NCBI RefSeq assembly: GCF_051622035.1
Contig: NC_135356.1
Location: forward strand, 3,930,577-3,994,576
Length of the DNA: 64,000 bases
DNA from: Arctopsyche grandis
Taxonomy: Eukaryota > Arthropoda > Insecta > Trichoptera > Hydropsychidae
Direction of reading: 5' to 3'
The notes below the pieces were generated by a model, which was not told where the DNA came from, made no database searches, and worked only from the letters and a program-made list of their open reading frames with translations. The position numbers and the translations under genes were made by a program. Below are positions 46,961-59,504 of this stretch, piece after piece; the first letter of the stretch is position 1, and every line of letters starts with the position of its first letter.

Positions 46961-47122
46961 AAAAAAAAAGATTTTTTTTTTTGATTTTTTTTATTATTTT
47001 TTTTTTATTTTTTTTGATTTTCTTATTTATTTATTTTTTTTAATTAAATGTTAACTATTAGCTTAGTCATGTTTAAGCGGTTTATTTTATAAATACTGAG
47101 CGAAGCCGGGTAATACAGCTAG

Positions 47123-48092
47123 TATAAAATATATACGTATTCCATAAATAAATTAATAATATTACATATGTACGTGTTTTATATTAAAATTTTATTTAAG
47201 TAAATATTTCAAAACACGAAACACGAACTTAAAACTAACAAAAAATAAAAGTCAAATTATACGCACGAACAATGTTGTATTTTTTGACCAAAATGCAATG
47301 CGAAAGTGAAACGAAATGTAATTAACCATCGCGAGTTGAGTGGGGGGTGAATGTATGTACATTTTACGTAAGTAAAAAATACATATGTACATATGTAGAT
47401 TCGGAGGCAATTAAAACGGAATTGAAAAACTCTAATCTCGAATAATTATTTTCAAATTTATTAATCGCATTAAGAATAATATTGACTCAAGTTGTCAAGG
47501 GAGAGAGAAACAATTTATTAAGAACTACATATCTACGATCGTGAGTCGAGAAAAATTGAAAGGCTTGGCAATAGTTTCAATAAAACAATGAAATTGCCCA
47601 ATCTTTTTGCGGACGAATTGTGCTAAAATAGAAACCGGACTTGCCTCTACGTATGTACTATCTGGAACTGGATTGGTTCGTTCATCTATGATTATCTTAG
47701 ACGACAATTATCCCGTTTTCATTTAGAATCTCGGAATGGATCAATTATTATGGTAAAGAGTTCGTTTGTAACGAATACTGCTTTTTAGGAGATTATATGG
47801 TTATTGTTCATTTGATTTTGATTTTTTTTTTAAATGCTTTTTATTATTACTAAATTATGTTCACAATACATCTTATAACTATTTTAATAGCTACTGCCCT
47901 ACTGACCATTTTCTATTTCACAAATTTTAATTTAATTTTGTTAGTAATCATAGTATTATATTATTCCAATGTTAATGTTCAGCATTATAGGAAAAAGAGC
48001 TCAAAAACGTATTAACAATTCTTGGTTATTGTTCATGAACCAGTTCAACTGTATGAACAAGTATATTTCTCAATAACTACATATGTATCTTC
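47123..48092. other. Gene-free AT-rich stretch
   Basis: No gene or clear repeat is supported. AT-rich with short TACATATG microsatellites. Confidence 0.4.
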
Positions 48093-48240
48093 TCTAATAT
48101 ATAATTTGGAAAGAGACTTTGTATGTATCCTTGGTTCGTTCTTTGGTTCGTCGTCCGTAGATCGATGACGTCATCGAACAAATGATCCGATTTTTTTTCG
48201 ATTCATAGACTCATAGTGTAACGATTTATTTTTCCGAAAG
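48093..48240 (+). mobile_element. Helitron-like element, 5' fragment
   Basis: TCTAATATATAATTTGGAAA, GAGACTTTGTATGTA and CGTCGTCCGTAGATCGATGA match the 5' part of element B. No CTAG end with GAAGCCGGGT is seen before the mariner at 49035, so only the 5' end is identifiable. Confidence 0.6.
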
Positions 48241-49034
48241 TTCGTATATTTTTTGTTTTCAAGAAAGGTTTTAAATTAATATTTTACTGAATCGGTTCAA
48301 TCACAAATGGTTTTATTTCTCGTATTTTTATTTTATTTGCAGACGTCCATTCTCTCACCAAACAACGAATGAGATGGATTTAAACTTCATGTGTAACAAA
48401 TTTGGTCCAAAAAAAGTTTTAGTTATTTAATAAAATTGCCTTCTGAACAAAACCTTATTAAATTAAGTACATAAAGAATACAAATATAAATTTTCAGCTT
48501 GATACGTTCAGGGGTGTGGTAAAATTTTTTTTTCCTTTTTTGAGAGGAAAAAATCCCACTTCTGGTTAATTAAATTTAATGATTTTTTTTATTATATTTT
48601 CATCACATTGATACAAGGAATTATACATAAAATCGTGAAGAGCAGACATATGTATTGAAAGGGTCGATTAAAATAGTGGAAGAAAAATCCGTAAACTGTC
48701 ACTTTCGGTTAACGGGTGTTCATGAAATTTTATATCTAACTTGGCATTAGGTTTATAATTATAGATATGAAATGTCAGTTCAATACGTCGAAAAGTTTCC
48801 GAGAAAAAAATAAAAATACCTCGATCTTATAGGGTAAAAGTACTACTTCCGGTTGAGATAAAAATAATTTTATATATACATATATAATACATATATAAAA
48901 TAATAAAAAGACACTCAGACACACAGAGCCACACACATTTTTCTATATTATGTAAATGTGATCAGTGATCGATTCTGAGTTCGAATTTTTGCATGATCAC
49001 AAAACTTTATGTATTGTTATTACGTACATATGTA
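48241..49034. other. Gene-free stretch with a dispersed repeat
   Basis: The part 48480-48850 shares phrases with 14055-14330 (AATACAAATATAAATTTTC; cream of A/T-rich words around GGGAAAAACCTC). It is probably a dispersed repeat of unknown class. No gene. Confidence 0.35.
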
Positions 49035-50285
49035 ACAGTTGGGCTGAAAAGTTCGTAGGCTAGCATAGAATTTTTTTTTGTTAGAATTTGATTTTATTAT
49101 TCAATATAGTTGCCTTCGAGGGCGATACAACGATTATAGCGGTCATACAATTTTTCGATACCATTTTTATAGTACGATTTGTCTTTAGCCTCAAAATAGG
49201 CTTCAGTTTCGGCGATTACCTCTTCATCGGCGCAAAGTTTCTGTCCAGCGAGCATCCTCTGAGAACAGGAAAAAGTCGCTGGGGGCCAGATCTGGAGAAT
49301 ACGGTGGATGCAGAAGCAATTCGAAGCCCAATTCATGCAATTTTGCCATCGTTTTCATTGATTTGTGACACGGTGCATTGTCTTGATGAAACAGCACTTT
49401 CTTCTTCTTCAAATGGGGCCGTTTTTCCGCGATTTCGTCCTTCAAACGCTCCAATAACGCTACGTAATAGTCGCTGTTTATGGTTTTTCCCTTTTTAAGA
49501 TAGTCTATGAATATTATAGTATGCGCATCCAAAAATACTGATGCCATAACCTTGCCAGCCGACTTTTGCGTCTTTCCACGCTTTGGAGTCACTTCATCAC
49601 GTGCAGTCCACTCGGCTGACTGTCGATTGGACTCCGGTGTGAAATGATGGAGCCATGTTTCATCAATTGTCACATATCGACGCAAAAATTCGGGTTTATT
49701 ACAATTGAACAGCTCAAAATCATCAATTCGTTGTTGTTTTTGGTCGATTGTGAACTCGCGCGGCACCCACTTTGAACAGAGCTTTCGCATACCCAAATAT
49801 TCATTCACGATATGTCCAGCACGTTCCTTTGATATCTTTAGGGTCTCAGCTATCTCAACCAACTTCACTTTACGGTTATCCAAAATTATTTTGTGGAATT
49901 TTTTGATGTTTTCGTCGGTAACAGCCTCTTTGGGGCGTCCACTTCGTGCATCGTCCTCGGTTCTCATTTCGCCTCGCTTAAACTTAGCAAACCACTTCTC
50001 AACGGTTGATTTTCCTGGTGCAAGGTCCGAATAATGTTTATCAAGCCAAGCCTTGGCTTCAATAGTATTTTTTTTCGCCAAAAAGCGATGCTTTATTAAC
50101 ACACGAAATTCCTTTTTATCCATTTTTTCAAACTAATAAAAGTTGCTTCACTCAAAATGCTATAACTCACAAACTAATAGTACGACAGCTGTCAAATTTA
50201 TACACGTGTATTTTGAAGGTTAGGGCTAACTAAAAATCATATGGATTTAATACTAGTAGTCAGCCTACGAACTTTTCAGCCCACC
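49035..50285 (-). mobile_element. mariner transposon, almost complete
   Basis: A perfect 22-bp inverted repeat TGGGCTGAAAAGTTCGTAGG-CT occurs at 49040-49061 and, as complement, at 50262-50283. TA dinucleotides flank at 49033-49034 and 50286-50287. A transposase gene fills the minus strand. At about 1.25 kb the size is typical of mariner. It is the youngest-looking DNA transposon in the window. Confidence 0.9.
49097..50123 (-). pseudogene. mariner transposase, one small deletion
   Basis: The ATG is at 50123. The first 290 or so codons are open and include a helix-turn-helix N-terminus, the linker WVPREF (family WVPHxL), and the catalytic D,D34D triad. The triad is D154 in TIDETW, D248 in FHQDNAP and D283 in LAPSDFF, with 34 residues between the last two. 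Near 49256-49262 about 10-11 bases are missing relative to the family, shifting the frame just after DFFLFS. The remaining C-terminus (RMLAGQKLCADEEV to EGNYIE, ending at 49097) is intact in the other frame. One indel therefore separates it from a full reading frame. Confidence 0.9.
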
Positions 50286-50435
50286 TAATACATACATAAA
50301 TAAAGTGAAAAGAAAGTCGGTAGAAATTAAGTTAATTGATAGTTGTTCGGTGACTCAGTTTGATGGTCGATTTTTGCTGACCATGTGAAGATTTGTGGAA
50401 AAAAATTTTCGCCTGCGGCGCTTTTTTACTTAGCT

Positions 50436-51590
<1,155 letters not shown>

Positions 51591-51599
51591 ACGGTATTT

Positions 51600-52845
51600 C
51601 TCAATAAGGTTTTATAATTATTCGAATTTTCTTGAATAAGTTTGATGGGACTTTTTGTATGGAAAATGTATGATAGGAAAATTTAATATGTCATGGGTAG
51701 AGGTAGGATAGTCACAGTGCTATCCATTGTTCGGCAAACCTTTAACAATGCATTTACAACCTTTGAACAATACACGGCCCCCTCAGGCTCCGGTGACAAG
51801 TCATGGGGAATGTTGCACGTGCTATAGAGGCATTACCGTGCAACCTTATGGTTAATCAGAACCGCGGTTTCTCAATAGAAACAGAAAAGTGAATTTGCCC
51901 CTTGTAAATATGTATGTAGTATGTACATACATACATAGTATTTAATCGTGTCTTGAAATCAACGATAGTTTCGTTTGTTACGGTCGTTTACACCGGCTGC
52001 AAGTCATCAGGCCGACAATTACAAAGCGTCATTCTTGCCGCATTTAACGACAGATAATCTCGGATCTATTTACATACATATAGTACGGCATCACGAACGG
52101 ACGGATGTATGTAATTCTACGTCAACGATCCGATCTTTCAGCTTGGCGAAAACAGTAGTCGTTTGTTTGCTGAGCTGATCGCAGCATCTGAACAGCTCCG
52201 GCGCAGGCGCCCTCGCCACCATCACAGAGGAGGGGGCGCGATCGATCACTGGAGTTCCCCCCCCCCACCCTTCCTCGCCCATCGGTGCCCCACGGGGGGC
52301 AGAGGCACCTCCCCCTCTCCCCTACCCACTGGCACGCTCTAGAGGCCCGCGAGACGCCCTCGTGAAAAGGGTCCCGCATTTCGCTGACTGTTTCGCAGAC
52401 GAATTCGCAAACTAATACTGAAACCGCACACACACACACATACACATACACACACACACAGTCGTCATTAGCGGTCCGATGTCTCCGCTCTTCCGGTTTC
52501 AGGCTGCCTCCACCCACTTAACCCTTGCACCTCTTGTGTGCTCCAACCTTACAGGGTTGCCTGAAAGCCTTCCGTTCTCTCTCCCCGTGTATCCCAGTAG
52601 ATTTACCCTCGCCCACGTACTTTTGTACCTCGATGGGAGATTTTTATTTCGACGATCCCCTTTGGAAATTTATCTATCTGCAGGTGTGTAGGTAGGTACG
52701 TACGGATGTGGGTTTATAAATTGAACGTGAACCAACCCACAAAGAAAGAGAACATTTTTAGGTACAATATTAGGCCACTTGGAAAATAGCTGCGGTTAGT
52801 TGAAGTTTAAACTTTTTGTCGGATGTGAAACGAAACACTTAACGG
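51600..52845. other. Gene-free stretch with a GC-rich, CpG-rich patch
   Basis: Between about 52090 and 52620 the sequence is GC- and CpG-rich, with CACGGGGGGCAGAGGCACCT and a CA repeat at 52430-52460. The contrast with the AT-rich flanks suggests a promoter, untranslated exon or old repeat. I find no convincing coding frame; frames on the minus strand are Cys/Val repeats from the CA tract. Confidence 0.35.
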
Positions 52846-53098
52846 GGGCTACAGACGCTCCGGAATTCCGGAGACGTCTCCCTTGAGGCGACCCATGTTG
52901 ACGCAGACAGCAACGTGTGTAGGAAGATTCGTCTTGAGGTCGAAGCGCATACAGGTTGAGGCGACCTCAAGGTGAATCGACCTCAAGACGAATCTTCCTA
53001 CACACGTTGCTGTCTGTCTGATGCAGCAGCTGCCAAAATTTTCCTAAAATTGTACCCTCCCCCCCCCCCCCCTCTTTACTTTACACGTCTGTAGTCGA
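52846..53098. repeat. Foldback MITE with perfect 40-bp arms
   Basis: Bases 52904-52943 (CAGACAGCAACGTGTGTAGG onward) and 52977-53016 are perfect complements, separated by 33 bp that itself contains GACCTCAAG words. Outer ends GGCTACAGACG and CGTCTGTAG are also inverted. No TSD was resolved, partly because of a C homopolymer at 53058. Confidence 0.6.
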
Positions 53099-53669
53099 TT
53101 TTTATTGTAAATAAGCAACGTTAATCGATTCTAAATAGGAGTAACAAATGAGGAAAAACATCATCAGAAAATGTTGTTATTACATTCATATCGCCAATCT
53201 ACATTGTAAATGAGGCAGTGGTTTTTAAAAATGCTCTTAATTTATATTTTAAATATGAAATTTTACTTTATTCATTGAATGTTTCACCTTTTTCCATTTC
53301 GTGTCATATTCGGAGTAAACGAATATCTATGTATGTATATGTGAAAACTGTCTCATGCAACGTTTGGCAAAAGAAAACTTTTGGAAAAGTTCCACAACTC
53401 ACCTCTGTCGATGCGAATAAATATATTTTTTTATTTTTTTTGGCTTTTTATATTACTCGAGTTATATGTACATATATGTATATGTACGTGTATGTAGTTA
53501 CAAATCAATCCGCTCAGTTACAACGTTCAAAACATTAATTGTATATGTAAAACCGAAACGGCGGATGTAATTCGTTTGTGATTGGCTTTCGTCAAAGTCG
53601 TTTCTGATTGGCTAGATTGGTGAAAGACGTTTGTGATTTTAATAAAAAAAAAATGAAGATTTTTTTCAT
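53099..53669. other. Gene-free AT-rich stretch
   Basis: An open frame at 53218-53538 lacks an internal family signature and is AT-rich; I do not support it as a gene. Confidence 0.35.
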
Positions 53670-53719
53670 GGTTTTCATTTAATTTCCATTTACCGAGCGA
53701 AGCCGGGTATCACCACTAA
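53670..53719 (+). mobile_element. Helitron-like 3' end
   Basis: TTTACCGAGCGAAGCCGGGT followed by ATCACCACTAA ends in CTAA directly before the TC of the next copy. It matches the 3' subterminal of the other copies. The 5' part was not located. Confidence 0.5.
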
Positions 53720-53928
53720 TCTAATATATAATTTCGAAAGTGAAGTATGTAAATATATAATTTTGGTTCGTAACATCGAAAACAAATCGGCTTCTATGAC
53801 GATTCGATATACATTCTTTTTCGATTCAAATAAATTTAATAAAAAACAAATGAATATTTACTATTAGACTCGCCATGTTTAAGCTGTTTATATTACAAAT
53901 ACTGAGCGAAGCCGGGTAAAACAACTAT
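53720..53928 (+). mobile_element. Helitron-like element, 209-bp deletion copy
   Basis: It starts TCTAATATATAATTTCGAAA and keeps ACAAATCGGCTTCTATGACG and the 3' CATGTTTAAGCTGTTTATAT and GAGCGAAGCCGGGTA. The interior arrays are absent. The last bases (CAACTAT) deviate from CTAG, probably by mutation. Confidence 0.65.
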
Positions 53929-54055
53929 TTTTGTATACATAAAAACGCGTTGAATTTTTTTACGTTTGCAACTCAACTCAAGTCAACATTGTATGTATCT
54001 ATCGTTTTGTGGTCGGTTCTCATACCGCAGAAACACACCTTTAGGAAACAACCCA

Positions 54056-54489
54056 AGGGCGAAATCACACAGCACGGTATGTGGGACTTTTTTTTAGATA
54101 GTTTTAAACATACGATGTACATACACGGGGAACATAGAAAAAATATGATGTACGCGGGGTCACATACGCGGGATCGTGTGGTATATATAATACATGGTAT
54201 TATATACACCACATACTTATTATACATACATATTATATGTATATACCGAAAATGGTCCAAAAGGGTATATGTATATACCGAAAACCGAAAGGGTCGTTTT
54301 GGTATATATCACTGTCAAGCAAGGATAAACATTGCTATTGAATTTCAACGAAACCGCTCCAATGAAAATATGGTACCATGTATATACCACACGATCCCGC
54401 GTATGTGACCCGCGTACACCATATGTTTTCTGTATGTTTAAAACTATCTACAAAAACGTCCCACATTCCGCGCTGTGTGATTTCGCCCT
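54056..54489. repeat. TIR MITE of the GGGCG(T/A)...TCACACAG family, copy 1
   Basis: The left end AGGGCGAAATCACACAGC and the right end GCTGTGTGATTTCGCCCT are inverted. Inverted similarity continues (GTGGGACTTTTTTTTAGATA versus TATCTACAAAAACGTCCCAC). TATA-rich centre. The relative at 59072 has the same layout. TSD not resolved here. Confidence 0.75.
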
Positions 54490-55234
54490 AAGTGTTGCCA
54501 GTGTGGTGACAAAGGTAGACAAGCGCGCGTACGAGATGCAGGTAGAGTCAGTTTAGGCATATTTCAAACTGTTCCATACAGCAATATGGGAATTTCGGTT
54601 CGTTTCCGTTTCGTTATTACATAGAGAGTAATCCGGGGCGACCGCTCGCGCAAGTATGATTTAAGACTCGGCCGTTAAGCTTCGCACCGACTCACGGCCA
54701 GGAGTAATTTAACGTCTTTAACGACACCGTTTTAATCATTTTAAGTCCATCCATTAAGAAATTATTCCGAGCGGCGTCAACTCACTACCCCCCCCCCTTA
54801 TCATTAACCCCCTCACCGTCGTCGTCCTCCGTTTCTTGCCCCCGTCACGCCAACCTTTTTGACAGTTCTAATCTGTTTAAGCCATTCGGGAAACGGTCAA
54901 TCTTTACACCGGTCTTGTATTCTGTAATACATACGTATGATGGTGAAGACCGCGTTCAAATCCGTTCAGCCGTTCTCCACTTGATAGTTTTCGTCAACTG
55001 AGGGCTGAACTAACAGTCGTTAGCTTAAAAGTTTATGTTGTTTTAGTTGCTGAAGTTACAAGGAATAAATCTGAATAAATAGAGCTATGTTTGAAGGTGG
55101 GGGAGTACCCACTACAAGAAATAAACTGGTTAGCCAATTACGCGATCGTTGGTGGTGAAGCTATTAATCTTTTTTTTTTTAATTGGTTCTTTTTGATATA
55201 CATATATATATATATATTTTTTTTTAATTTATAC
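54490..55234. other. Gene-free stretch, partly GC-rich
   Basis: The part 54620-54960 is GC-richer (ATCCGGGGCGACCGCTCGCG, then C-rich runs). It could be regulatory or an untranslated exon. No coding frame is convincing. Confidence 0.35.
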
Positions 55235-55585
55235 CAATATACCTTCCTGGCTAGAAAAATCGTACATTTAATATGTAAGTATTATACAAAGTAAATACAT
55301 ATCAATTAACATCTACAGAGACATCTATGGTTAAATTCGTAAATTTGCAGCATTTTATACAATTCAGCGAAATTTGAGAATGCTGAAAACTCGAGGTTTG
55401 CGAGATAATGGGTAAGGTTACCAATTTGTTGGAACTGTTTCAATGCAAATCAGATAAATTGGCAAACTCTGACAGGAAACGGTTGACCTGGAGTCACAAA
55501 TCCAAGGTCTGGCCGGCGGAAACCAGTGGACTCATGACCACTTTGTTCAAAGCATTATATAATAACCACTAGTCTTTTCTGCTGG
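55235..55585 (-). repeat. tRNA-derived SINE
   Basis: On the minus strand the head has ACTAGTGGTTATTATATAAT, the first part matching the head at 60675. The body matches closely: CAGAGTTTGCCAATTTATCT and GAGTTTTCAGCAT. The tail has CCAGGAAGGTATATTGG. The B box is diverged. Confidence 0.7.
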
Positions 55586-56229
55586 TTTCTATGTCTCAAA
55601 TTCATTATTTTGAAAGATTTTATGTTGTTTTTTCAACTTTGGTTTGCTTATAATCATTCAGTATATCAAGGGCTAGCTCTGCTTGAGTAGACTGCACGCG
55701 TTTCTATCTGATTGATTGAATTTCAAAATTAGTGAACATCCATGTAATGATTGACTTGACTTGTCGTCACTCTCACCGAATAGACTGTCTGAAAAAATCA
55801 TACGATGTATAACTTGACAGATTATTAGAAGTATATTATACAGGGGAGGGGGAGGAGGGGCACTGGGGGAAAATCACCGCGGGCGTAGGATTGAGGGGGG
55901 CGCCAAAACGCGGTTGGTAATATTCCATACTATGTAAAATAATATACTTGATTTTATTTTGGGAGAAATGTTCTTTGAAATATTCGCATGCCTCATATTC
56001 TCGGAAAAAGTAAGTACACATACCCCGTGCCTGTTAAATGGAAAAACGGTAATTTTGATATTTTACTTAATGGGCGTACATATTCGAAAATTGTAAAAAA
56101 AACATAATAGGAGGGGAGAGGGAGGAGGGGGGGGGGGGATGTTTGCCCCGAGCACATTTAGCGCACCCTAGCTTCGGCTCTGATCATATACATTTGTGCA
56201 TATGTATGTACATATCTGTGGTGCTTCTC
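55586..56229. other. Gene-free stretch
   Basis: Two G-rich patches near 55842-55862 and 56110-56140 and AT-rich sequence. The first reads GGGGAGGGGGAGGAGGGG and could form a G-quadruplex. No gene. Confidence 0.4.
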
Positions 56230-58190
56230 ATGCTGGGCAGATTTGGATAATTTTGATTTGATTACCAAATTGGCCACCTATTACTGGCCTATTTGTCTGG
56301 TGAATCCGTATTCAGACGTAGGCGATTACCATGGGCAGACATCGTTTATGGCCCGTGCGAATTCTTCCCTATCATGGGCAAGCCGAAATAGCTTTTCGAG
56401 ACCGAGTCCCATCCATGACCTGATGTTCCGGAGCCAAGAGAGCTTCTTTCTCCCAAGCCACCGTTTGCCTTCTATTTTCCCTTCTATGATTGTTTGTAGA
56501 AGGCGATATTTAATGTGGCCAAAGTATTCCATCTTACGGCGCTTCACCGTGTCAAGAAGCTCTCTCTTTTTATGAAGACGCTGGAGGACTGTTTCGTTTC
56601 TTACATGCTCCTTCCACGAGATCTTTAGCATCCTCCGGTAGCACCACATTTCAAAGGACTCTATCCTGTTCATGGATGCCACTAACAGTGTCCACGTTTC
56701 GCATCCGTACAGCAACACCGACCAAACATAGGAGTGCAGGACTCTTAAACGCAATTTCATAGACAACCTTCGACAACATAAAACATTTTTCATGCTGCCG
56801 AAGGCATTTCTTGCTATTTCGATCCTTCTTCTTATCTCCATTTCGGAACTGACTTCCGTATTGATCATTGCTCCTAGGTATTTGTATTGTTCGACCTGTT
56901 CAATCATTTGTCCGCGCACACTCAGGTTTCATGGATCCGTCTTTTCTTTACATATTACCATTGATTTTGTCTTGTTGATATTAATAGACGGACCCCATTT
57001 TTTAAATGAATGATCAATTGCGATCAATAACGATTGTAGGTCTTCGGCACTCTCAGTCAATATTGCCGTATCATCAGCGAAACGGATATTATTTATAATT
57101 TCGCCACCTATTTTTACTCCTATTCGACTATCGACTGCCTGGTTGAACACCATTTCCGAATACAGATTGAAGAGCATGGGCGAAAATACACATCCCTGCC
57201 GTACCCCTCGACTAATTTCTACTTTTTCGGTTTCCAAGTCTTCAACCTTCACGACAGCAGATTGGTTCCAATATAGGTTCTTCAAAAGGGCGATATCCTT
57301 TGCATCTATACCGGTTTGGTTTAGTGCATGGATTAATTTATCATGTTCCACTCTATCAAATGCTTTTTCAAAGTCTATGAATCAGACGTATATCCTTTTT
57401 TTGAAATCCCTACACTTTTGTAGGAGTACGTTCATGCAGAACAACGCTTCCCTTGTTCCCAATCCTCCTCTGAATCCAAATTGCGAATCGCTTATCATAC
57501 TTTCGCACTTACGCCTTATTCTCTCTTGGATGATTTTGAGAAGTATTTAAAGGGTGTGGCTCATTAAACTTATCAATCTATAGTCATTGCAGCCGGTTGG
57601 CTTATTTTTTTTTGGTAAGGGAATAAACGTTAACTGCAACCATTCTTGAGGGATTTTACCAGTTTCATATATAATATTTAATTGAAAAGTTTCGTCAGTA
57701 TTAATTTTAATAATTCTACAGGAATAGAATCCTTTCCAGGAGCTTTTTTATTTTTGGCCTTTTAGATTGCATTTTTAACCTCAGATTGTAATATACTCAG
57801 ACTTGATATTTGAAATCCTTCCCTTATTTCTGGTTCAGTACGTTGTGTTTGAAAATTTTCTTCTATATATTCCTTCCATATTCCATATTTTCTTCTATAT
57901 ATTCTTTCCATTTTTCAGCCGTATTGCTTGCAAGTCCTTCTCTTTCGCTTCTTTTATCTTTTTGCGAATCAAACGGTGGATATCTTTATATCGAGCGTTG
58001 TCTGTATTTTTAAATGTTCTTCGGTGGTCCATTACGTCTAGAATTTCTTTCGTCATCCATTCATGTTTTTTTGTTAAATTGGTATCTTTGACCAATATTT
58101 CCTTACTAGGTTCATCGATGGCCTTTTTAATTTTATACCAATTGTCATCTACTGTGTCTTATGTTATCACTTACCACTATTGAATATAAT
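56230..58190 (-). pseudogene. RTE-type LINE reverse transcriptase, 5'-truncated
   Basis: On the minus strand the order is a linker (58095-57895, KKHEWMTKEILDVMDHRRTF), then RT fingers GFRGGLGTREALF and FIDFEKAFDR, then GVRQGCVFSPMLFN and the catalytic NNIRFADDTAIL. The C-terminal YGCETWTLLVASMNRIESFE, IKYRLLQTIIEGKIEGKRW and AHDREEFARAINDV complete it. Two TGA codons (near 57379 and at 56931) lie in the otherwise continuous frame from FIDFEKAF to the terminal W, and further stops lie upstream. The endonuclease is missing. It was probably once an autonomous LINE. Confidence 0.85.
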
Positions 58191-58417
58191 TTTTAATTTA
58201 TACATACTTATATTATGTTCAAGTATAGCCATAGGTGACGCTTTGGGGTCACCTGTAATCAGTGTTGTAGTCGGGGCAGGTCGCCGCGCTGGCATTTTGA
58301 TATGAAAATTGTTTTATGAGTAAAATTAAAAAATATTTTGGCTAATATTAATAACACTTGAGACGAGAAGAATAAGAGGTGACTTAATCGAAGTCTTTAA
58401 AATAATAAATAATAATC

Positions 58418-58978
58418 ATGTGGTTAAAAACTTGGCTTCTAACTTTAAATGTTAAGAAATGCTCTGTACTACACCTAGGCAAAAATAACCCAAGTCTTTC
58501 CTACAAAATAAACAATCATTTCATCAATTGCGTCCAACATCAATTAGACCTAGGTATCATCACCACTTGCGACCTAAAATGGTCCTCTCATATTAACCAT
58601 ATTGTGAACAAATGTTACTCAATTTTTTATGTAATAAAACGTGTGTTAAATATTTTGAGCTTAACTATGTTATCAAAAATATACAAAACTTTTATCAGAC
58701 CCAAACTAGATTACGCTTTTAGCACATGGAATCCTCATTTTAAAAAACATGTTATATGTATCGAAAGGGTAAAAAGGAGAATTACAAAGATTCCTTCTGA
58801 ACTTAATTCACTTTCTTATAACGAAAGATTGAAAAGAATGAATCTCACTACACTGGAGACGAGAAGAATAAGAGGCGAAGTCTTTAAAATACTAAATAAT
58901 CATTATAAATGTCATATGTCCAATCGTATTACATTCAACGAAAACACTCACCTCAGAGGTCACTCGTTTACACTCTAA
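58418..58978 (+). CDS. LINE reverse-transcriptase C-terminal domain inside the hAT-like element
   Basis: 186 open codons. WLKTWLLTLNVKKCSVLHLG is the segment that directly follows the FADD catalytic motif in CR1/Jockey-like LINEs; the FADD itself is absent. Then come LGIITTCDLKWSSHI, YKTFIRPKLDYAFSTWNPHF, RRITKIPSEL and YNERLKRMNLTTLETRRIRG, all standard RT thumb and C-terminal words. The fragment cannot polymerise. Its openness over 561 bases may mean recent capture. A short duplicate of its end (GAGACGAGAAGAATAAGAGG) lies upstream at 58360 as well as at 58856. Confidence 0.7.
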   Translation: MWLKTWLLTLNVKKCSVLHLGKNNPSLSYKINNHFINCVQHQLDLGIITTCDLKWSSHINHIVNKCYSIFYVIKRVLNILSLTMLSKIYKTFIRPKLDYAFSTWNPHFKKHVICIERVKRRITKIPSELNSLSYNERLKRMNLTTLETRRIRGEVFKILNNHYKCHMSNRITFNENTHLRGHSFTL

Positions 58979-59071
58979 AAAGAAAAAAATAGAATAAATT
59001 GATCAGAGATTTCTTCTTTGGAATAATCTTCCCAACAATGTAGTAAATTCTGAAAACCATAATATTTTTAG

Positions 59072-59504
59072 GGCGTGATCACACAGCGAGGGAGCGGTAT
59101 GCTGTACGCGGGATATTTTTTTAGATAGTTTGCTGTACGGCGTATCATACGCTTATACCGCGTATGATACGCCGTATCTTGCGGGATTGGAGCGGTCTCG
59201 TTGAAATTATACTAACTTGACGGTGATATATACCAATTCGTCGACCCTCGGACGGAGCATGACAGTGATCGATAACGGTGTATCCCATATTTGCAAAAAA
59301 ATATAGCAGAACTGTCATGCTCCGTCCGAAGGTCGACGAATTGGTATATATCACCGTCAAGTTAGTATAAACAATTCTATAGAATTTCAACGAGACCGCT
59401 CCAATCCCGCAAGATATAAGCGTGTTTTTTTTTTGTATGTTTAAAACTATCTAAAAAAAATATCCCGCGTACAGAATACCACTCCCTCGCTGTGTGATCA
59501 CGCC
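59072..59504. repeat. Palindromic MITE of the GGCGTGATCACACAG family, copy 2
   Basis: GGCGTGATCACACAGCGAGG at the left and its complement at the right, ending CACGCC. Long inverted arms include GCGGGATATTTTTTTAGATA and ACCAATTCGTCGACC. The 36004 copy of the host element shows the uninterrupted sequence ATATTTTTAAAAACAAG; comparing them gives a 4-bp target duplication TTTA. Confidence 0.85.

Larger units (their letters stand above)
45453..47122 (+). mobile_element. Helitron-like element B
   Basis: It starts TCTAATATATAATTTGGAAA after an A, ends GGGTAATACAGCTAG before a T, and lies in opposite orientation to element A. The same domain order is present: TATG repeats, GTCGTCGTCCG, a GC-rich short-period array (45640-46400), GGCGAAGCCCTA arrays (46400-46960), a T-rich tract, and the CTAG end. 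It has no coding capacity. A and B are independent insertions because each has its own A/T target. Confidence 0.75.

Noticed and set aside
49705-50034. 109-codon frame on the plus strand
   Set aside because: Antisense shadow of the mariner transposase.
52122-52517. 131-codon frame on the minus strand
   Set aside because: Cys/Val repeats from a CA tract, no domain, and no splice support.
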